Source: DATKPE01 sp033854175
GTDB lineage: Bacteria > Bacteroidota > Ignavibacteria > UBA10030 > SZUA-254
NCBI GenBank assembly: GCA_033854175.1
Contig: JAWOKN010000018.1
Coordinates: 62,001-126,000 of the forward strand
DNA: 64,000 nucleotides
Direction: 5' to 3'
Positions within the stretch are counted from its first letter, which is position 1; the number at the start of each line of letters is the position of its first letter. A program made the translations under genes and the position numbers. The notes below the pieces were generated by a model that made no database searches, was not told the DNA's origin, and saw only the letters and a list, made by a program, of their open reading frames with translations. Shown in pieces: positions 59,950-64,000 of this stretch.

Positions 59950-61413
59950 ATGACAAGCGAAGAATTCAGCTCCCTTGCGAGCACATATGATATCGTTCCC
60001 CTCTCGACAATCACCCTCGCCGATACGCTGACACCGGTATCCGCCTATCTTCGCATACGCGAAAAGGGAAAAAACTCATACCTTTTTGAAAGTGTCGAGG
60101 GCGGCGAGCGTCTCGCACGGTATTCCTTCATCGGTACTGACCCCATCGTGAACATCTCCTGCCGCGGGAAAACAACGACCGTCAGAACAAACGGAAGATC
60201 CACCACACATGACGAGGATTATTTTACCGTCCTGAAAACCGTCATCGCAGCCCACCGGCAGCCACATTTGAACAATCTCCCCCGCTTCACCGCCGGACTC
60301 GTGGGGTATATCGGATACGACATGATCCGCCATATCGAGGATATACCCGAAAACGGAGCCGATCCGGTAGGTACCAATGATGCCATGCTCGCCCTTTTTT
60401 CATCACTGGTAGTGTTCGACCACGTCCGGCACCAGGTCTATCTGATTATCAACGTCCTGATTGACCGGTCGAGGGATCTCACGGCTCAGTTTCAAGAGGC
60501 ACAGGAAAACCTCCGGAAACTGGAGGAGCGGCTCCGGAAGAAATCCGCACCGGTGCTGACCTTCCGTGCCGGTATGGAGAATCTTATACCGGAAACCCCG
60601 CGGGAACAGTTCCTTTCAAACGTTGAACGGGCAAAAACATACATCACCGAAGGTGATATTTTCCAGGTCGTATTGTCGCAGCGATTTTCAACCACATTTG
60701 AAGGAGATCCCTTCAACGCCTACCGGGCACTCCGCGTCATCAATCCATCCCCGTATCTTTATTATCTGGAATTTGACGATGTCAAAGTCGTCGGATCGTC
60801 GCCCGAAATTCTCGTACGGGTTCAACAGGACACCTGCGAGGTCTATCCTATTGCAGGCACGAGGCCGCGCGGCCGGACCGACGAGGAAGACCTCGCCCAT
60901 GAACGTGACCTTCTTGCTGACGAAAAAGAGCTCGCGGAACATATCATGCTTGTCGATCTCGGGCGGAACGATCTGGGAAAGGTGTGCATCCCGGGAAGCG
61001 TCGGAGTGGATCGCCGGATGTTCATCGTCCGGTATTCCCACGTGATGCATATTGCATCACGCGTTACCGGAAAACTCCATCCATCACAGAACTGCATCGA
61101 CGTGTTCCGGGCAACCTTTCCTGCAGGAACGGTCTCGGGGGCCCCGAAAATCCGGGCCATGGAGATCATTGATGATATGGAACCAACCCGCAGGGGGATC
61201 TATGCCGGTGCTGTCGGCTATGTCGATTTTGCCGGCAATATGGATATGTGCATAGCAATTCGGACGATGATCGCCGTGGGTCAGCATCTCTACTTTCAGG
61301 TTGGTGCGGGCATCGTCGCGGATTCCATCCCCGAAAACGAATATCAGGAAACACTCAACAAGGGAAAGGCTCTCACGGAGGCCCTTTCCATGGCCGAAAG
61401 GATTACCGAATGA
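59950..61413 (+). CDS. trpE: Anthranilate synthase component I
   Basis: Converts chorismate and NH3 to anthranilate, with TrpG supplying ammonia. 487 residues from the ATG at 59950; an earlier in-frame start would lie inside the attenuator hairpin. Feedback-site region SYLFESVEGGERLARYSFIG (in parts: SYLFESVEGG, ARYSFIG), catalytic regions PIAGTRPRG, ELAEHIMLVDLGRNDLG and TFPAGTVSGAPKIRAMEIID (in parts: FPAGTVSGAPK). Full length and intact. First enzyme of the trp operon and the main target of tryptophan feedback. Overlaps trpG by 4 bases. Confidence 0.97.
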   Translation: MTSEEFSSLASTYDIVPLSTITLADTLTPVSAYLRIREKGKNSYLFESVEGGERLARYSFIGTDPIVNISCRGKTTTVRTNGRSTTHDEDYFTVLKTVIAAHRQPHLNNLPRFTAGLVGYIGYDMIRHIEDIPENGADPVGTNDAMLALFSSLVVFDHVRHQVYLIINVLIDRSRDLTAQFQEAQENLRKLEERLRKKSAPVLTFRAGMENLIPETPREQFLSNVERAKTYITEGDIFQVVLSQRFSTTFEGDPFNAYRALRVINPSPYLYYLEFDDVKVVGSSPEILVRVQQDTCEVYPIAGTRPRGRTDEEDLAHERDLLADEKELAEHIMLVDLGRNDLGKVCIPGSVGVDRRMFIVRYSHVMHIASRVTGKLHPSQNCIDVFRATFPAGTVSGAPKIRAMEIIDDMEPTRRGIYAGAVGYVDFAGNMDMCIAIRTMIAVGQHLYFQVGAGIVADSIPENEYQETLNKGKALTEALSMAERITE

Positions 61414-61991
61414 TTCTCGTGATCGATAATTACGACTCATTCACGTACAACCTGGTCCAGCTTATCCGGCAGGAAACCGATGACTGCCGGGTCGTCCGCA
61501 ATGATACCGTCGGCGTGAACGCCGTCAGGGAAATGTCACCCCGCGGAATCGTCATTTCACCCGGGCCCGGAAGGCCCGAGGATGCCGGCATCTGCGTCGA
61601 GCTCATCCGGAGGGTGGGACGGGAGATCCCCATTCTCGGGGTTTGTCTCGGTCATCAGGCGATCGGGGTCGCGTTCGGCTGTGTCATCAGCCACGCTCCA
61701 AAGCTCATGCACGGAAAAACATCTTCCATCCATCATTCGGGGAACGGGATTTATCAGGGCCTCTCAAATCCATTCACCGCGACCCGGTATCATTCGCTCG
61801 TCATCGAGCCCCGGTCGGTAGGACCGGATCTTTCGGTCACTGCCTTTACCGCGGACAAGACTATCATGGGTATACGACACCGCGAGTACCCGATCCACGG
61901 CATACAATTTCATCCCGAATCGGTGCTCACCGAAGAGGGTCCGGCTATTGTCAGAAACTGGGTCGAGACAACCAGGAGGAATATCGCATGA
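61410..61991 (+). CDS. trpG: Anthranilate synthase component II (glutamine amidotransferase)
   Basis: 193 residues. Class I amidotransferase with nucleophile Cys79 in LGVCLGHQAIG and His168/Glu170 in QFHPESV; start MILVIDNYDSFTYNLVQ is the classic TrpG/PabA opening. ATGA overlap with trpE and with trpD. May also serve para-aminobenzoate synthesis if no separate pabA exists elsewhere; the trp location favours anthranilate. Confidence 0.96.
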   Translation: MILVIDNYDSFTYNLVQLIRQETDDCRVVRNDTVGVNAVREMSPRGIVISPGPGRPEDAGICVELIRRVGREIPILGVCLGHQAIGVAFGCVISHAPKLMHGKTSSIHHSGNGIYQGLSNPFTATRYHSLVIEPRSVGPDLSVTAFTADKTIMGIRHREYPIHGIQFHPESVLTEEGPAIVRNWVETTRRNIA

Positions 61992-62998
61992 AAGAATATC
62001 TCACAAAAGTGACCGAGGGTGCCGATCTCACCCGCGACGAGGCCTTCGCAGCCATGCGGATGATCATGGAAGGAGAAGTGCCGGATGTGCAGATCGCCGC
62101 CTTCCTCGCCGGACTCAAGACCAAGGGGGAGCAACCGGAAGAACTGCTGGGATTCACCGAGGTCATGCGGGAAAAATCGATCAGGATCACTCTCGACGAT
62201 CCAAACGCGATCGATATGTGCGGAACCGGCGGGGACGGCCTGCATACATTCAATATCTCCACGACTGCATCCTTTGTCGTGGCGGGGGCCGGCGTAACGG
62301 TGGCAAAACACGGGAACCGCTCGATCTCGAGTGCGTGCGGAAGCGCAGATCTCCTTCAGTCACTGGGCGTCCGCCTGGAAATGAAGCCCGAGGCGATCGA
62401 AGACTGCATCAACAAGATCGGCATCGGATTCATGTTCGCACCGATGTTCCACCCCGCGATGAAACATGCGGCCAAGACAAGGAAGGAGCTTGGGATCAAA
62501 ACCTGCTTCAACCTGCTTGGCCCCTTGACAAATCCCGCCGGGGTTCGCCGCCAGCTGGCGGGCGTGTATGACCGAGGGGCTGCGGTAAAAATCGCATCCG
62601 TCTTCGCATCCCTCCCGACTGACCAGGCCTTCGTGATAACATCCCATGACGGCATGGACGAGATATCGCTGAGCGCACCGACAATCGTCAATGAAACCTC
62701 GAGAAATCAGCCGGTCAGGAACTATGAGATCACCCCGTCGGCGTTTGGTTTTCAATCCGTCCCCCGCGAGGAGATGCTCGGCGGATCGGCGGAAACAAAT
62801 TCCTCGATCGCCCTTCGTGTACTCAACGGCGAACGGTCCCCGCAACGCGACGTCGTCCTTGCAAATGCGACGTACGGCATCCTCGTAGCGGGGAAATCCT
62901 CATCAATCGAGGAAGCCCTCGCCAGTGCAGCCGAATCGATCGATTCGGGACGGGCGCTCGCAAAGCTGAAACAGCTCGTTGAAATTTCACACCAGTGA
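61988..62998 (+). CDS. trpD: Anthranilate phosphoribosyltransferase
   Basis: 336 residues. Transfers phosphoribose from PRPP to anthranilate. Visible: CGTGGDGLHTFNIST (PRPP-binding GTGGD), KHGNRSISSACGSADLLQSLG (in parts: KHGNRSISS, CGSADLLQSLG) and MFHPAMKHAAKTRKELGIKT (in parts: FHPAMKH, RKELGIKT), NLLGPLTNP. N-terminal helical domain carries LTRDEAFAAM. Separate from trpG here, not fused as in some enteric bacteria. ATGA overlap with trpG; stop overlaps the GTG of trpC. Confidence 0.97.
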   Translation: MKEYLTKVTEGADLTRDEAFAAMRMIMEGEVPDVQIAAFLAGLKTKGEQPEELLGFTEVMREKSIRITLDDPNAIDMCGTGGDGLHTFNISTTASFVVAGAGVTVAKHGNRSISSACGSADLLQSLGVRLEMKPEAIEDCINKIGIGFMFAPMFHPAMKHAAKTRKELGIKTCFNLLGPLTNPAGVRRQLAGVYDRGAAVKIASVFASLPTDQAFVITSHDGMDEISLSAPTIVNETSRNQPVRNYEITPSAFGFQSVPREEMLGGSAETNSSIALRVLNGERSPQRDVVLANATYGILVAGKSSSIEEALASAAESIDSGRALAKLKQLVEISHQ

Positions 62999-63795
62999 AT
63001 ATTCTTGAAGAAATAACACAACACAAGCGGGAGGAAATCCGACGGCGGAAACGCGCAGTTTCACGCGCCAGTCTCATGGAGGAGGCGGGTTTCCGGCGTC
63101 CGGTGAGCTCCCTCCGCAGTTCACTGGAACGCCATCCGCATTTCAGTATCATTGCGGAATTCAAAAGGGGATCCCCCACCAAAGGGAGGTTTTCCACCGA
63201 CGGCGATCCCGCAGGGATCGCGAGAATGTATGACGAAGCCGGTGCAGCCGCACTATCCGTCCTTACCGATGAAAAATATTTTTACGGATCCCTCGCGGAC
63301 CTCCAGGCGGTCAGGAACGCGACATCATTGCCGCTGTTACGGAAGGACTTTATCATTGATGAATTTCAAATTCTTGAGGCAAAGGCGTACGGTGCCGACG
63401 CTGTCCTGCTCATTGCCGCAATACTCGATAGAGAGCATCTGTTGGAGCTCCACTCTGCCGCCACGGAACTCGGGCTGGAAACCCTCGTGGAGTTGTATGA
63501 GTCAAAGGAAATCGATACTATGAACCTTGACCTGATGAAGCTCATCGGCATCAACAATCGGGATCTGAAGACGTTTGAAACCGATCTCCGACGAACGGTC
63601 CAGCTGGCGCCTTTCCTCCCCGCCGATGTGACCGTCGTCAGTGAAAGCGGCATCAAGTCCGCCAGGGATCTCGTGGCCCTCCGGATGGCCGGAATTCGCT
63701 CAGCCCTGATCGGTGAAACATTCATAAACTCTGATCATCCGGGGAAAACACTCCGGATGATGCTTGACGGGTATATCGATGCATATCAGGGTTAA
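62995..63795 (+). CDS. trpC: Indole-3-glycerol phosphate synthase
   Basis: 266 residues, TIM barrel. Start is a GTG overlapping trpD's TGA (GTGA). Motifs: IIAEFKRGSPTKG (catalytic Lys), DEAGAAALSVLTDEKYF, LLRKDFIIDEFQI, LIGINNRDLKTF and VSESGIKSARD. Separate from trpF, which starts before the trpC stop (17-base overlap). Ring closure step of tryptophan synthesis. Confidence 0.96.
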   Translation: MNILEEITQHKREEIRRRKRAVSRASLMEEAGFRRPVSSLRSSLERHPHFSIIAEFKRGSPTKGRFSTDGDPAGIARMYDEAGAAALSVLTDEKYFYGSLADLQAVRNATSLPLLRKDFIIDEFQILEAKAYGADAVLLIAAILDREHLLELHSAATELGLETLVELYESKEIDTMNLDLMKLIGINNRDLKTFETDLRRTVQLAPFLPADVTVVSESGIKSARDLVALRMAGIRSALIGETFINSDHPGKTLRMMLDGYIDAYQG

Positions 63796-64000
63796 AATCT
63801 GCGGGATCACGAATTTTGACGACGCCCAGTACTCGGCCGAGGAAGGCGCCGCGGCACTCGGTTTCATTTTCTACGACAGGAGCCCCCGATCGATAAAGCC
63901 CGGTGCAGCCGGAAGGATCATCGCATCGCTTCCCCGGGATGTCCTCAGTGTCGGTGTCTTTGTCAACAGCAGCCGGCGCTTCATCGAGGAGACGATCAGC
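63779..64000 (+). CDS. trpF: Phosphoribosylanthranilate isomerase, N-terminal part
   Basis: Truncated by the window end: 74 codons from the ATG at 63779, which overlaps trpC by 17 bases. Begins MHIRVKICGITNFDDAQYSA; KICGIT with its catalytic Cys is the TrpF signature, followed by ALGFIFYDRSPRSI. The order E-G-D-C-F suggests that trpB and trpA follow outside the window. Confidence 0.9.
   Translation, partial: MHIRVKICGITNFDDAQYSAEEGAAALGFIFYDRSPRSIKPGAAGRIIASLPRDVLSVGVFVNSSRRFIEETIS

Overview
The window looks like a chromosomal segment of a Gram-negative, aerobic, heterotrophic bacterium of the Bacteroidota/Chlorobiota (FCB) side of the tree, possibly near Ignavibacteria. This placement is inference from gene content: several outer-membrane beta-barrels with signal peptides, a TonB-receptor-like protein with an N-terminal CarboxypepD_reg domain, an OmpA protein with thrombospondin type 3 repeats, a PG0541-like protein beside an RND pump, and a TPR lipoprotein resembling PorW/SprE. 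Base composition is moderately GC-rich with AT-rich intergenic stretches. No tRNA, rRNA, CRISPR, transposase or phage gene was recognised.

Layout. 1-10.2 kb (minus): ABC-2 exporter (permease cut by the window edge, plus ATPase), asnS, a nitrilase-family amidase, and a two-gene signalling pair, a 2002-residue PAS/GAF histidine kinase and a receiver protein carrying an H-box. 10.2-18.3 kb (minus): three outer-membrane barrel proteins, a fatty-acid/butyrate-type trio (thiolase, 3-hydroxyacyl-CoA dehydrogenase, acyl-CoA dehydrogenase), and the OmpA/TSP3 protein. 18.3-26.0 kb (minus): rho with its own promoter, then a methyltransferase, TPR lipoprotein, pyrK, pyrD and folC. 26.1-28.7 kb (plus): TonB-receptor-like protein. 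28.8-37.9 kb (minus): APC permease and a complete tetR-tolC-adaptor-RND-PG0541 efflux operon whose promoter overlaps a three-half-site operator. 38.4-40.3 kb (plus): psuK (interrupted by one amber codon) and psuG. 40.5-49.5 kb: mixed small genes (YwiC-like, hemerythrin, LuxR-type regulator, four-helix membrane protein with zinc-like tail, DUF1697, and a BNR protein-MoaD-MoeB/rhodanese cluster), followed by about 1.26 kb without a recognisable gene. 49.5-59.7 kb (plus): a large terminal-oxidase cluster (cupredoxin, ctaD, ctaE, ctaF, two small membrane proteins, ctaC, ctaA, ctaB, ABC-2 exporter, SCO, DUF420) that encodes the enzyme, heme A synthesis and copper-site assembly. 59.7-64.0 kb (plus): trp operon trpE-G-D-C-F running off the end, preceded by a tryptophan-rich leader peptide and attenuator.

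The most notable observations are: (1) a classical ribosome-mediated trp attenuator with four Trp codons, an alternative antiterminator pairing, and a leader start almost at the predicted transcription start; (2) cytochrome oxidase subunit II whose CuA domain is split by a roughly 190-residue insertion containing three tandem copies of a 45-48-residue repeat; (3) a receiver protein with a histidine-kinase H-box but no ATPase domain, encoded directly after a giant kinase. Sigma70-like promoters of the TTGACA-17-TATATT kind were found by eye upstream of many genes, while the TonB-receptor-like gene has a Bacteroidetes-style TTTG/TAnnTTTG element. All family assignments are from motif recognition without database searches.
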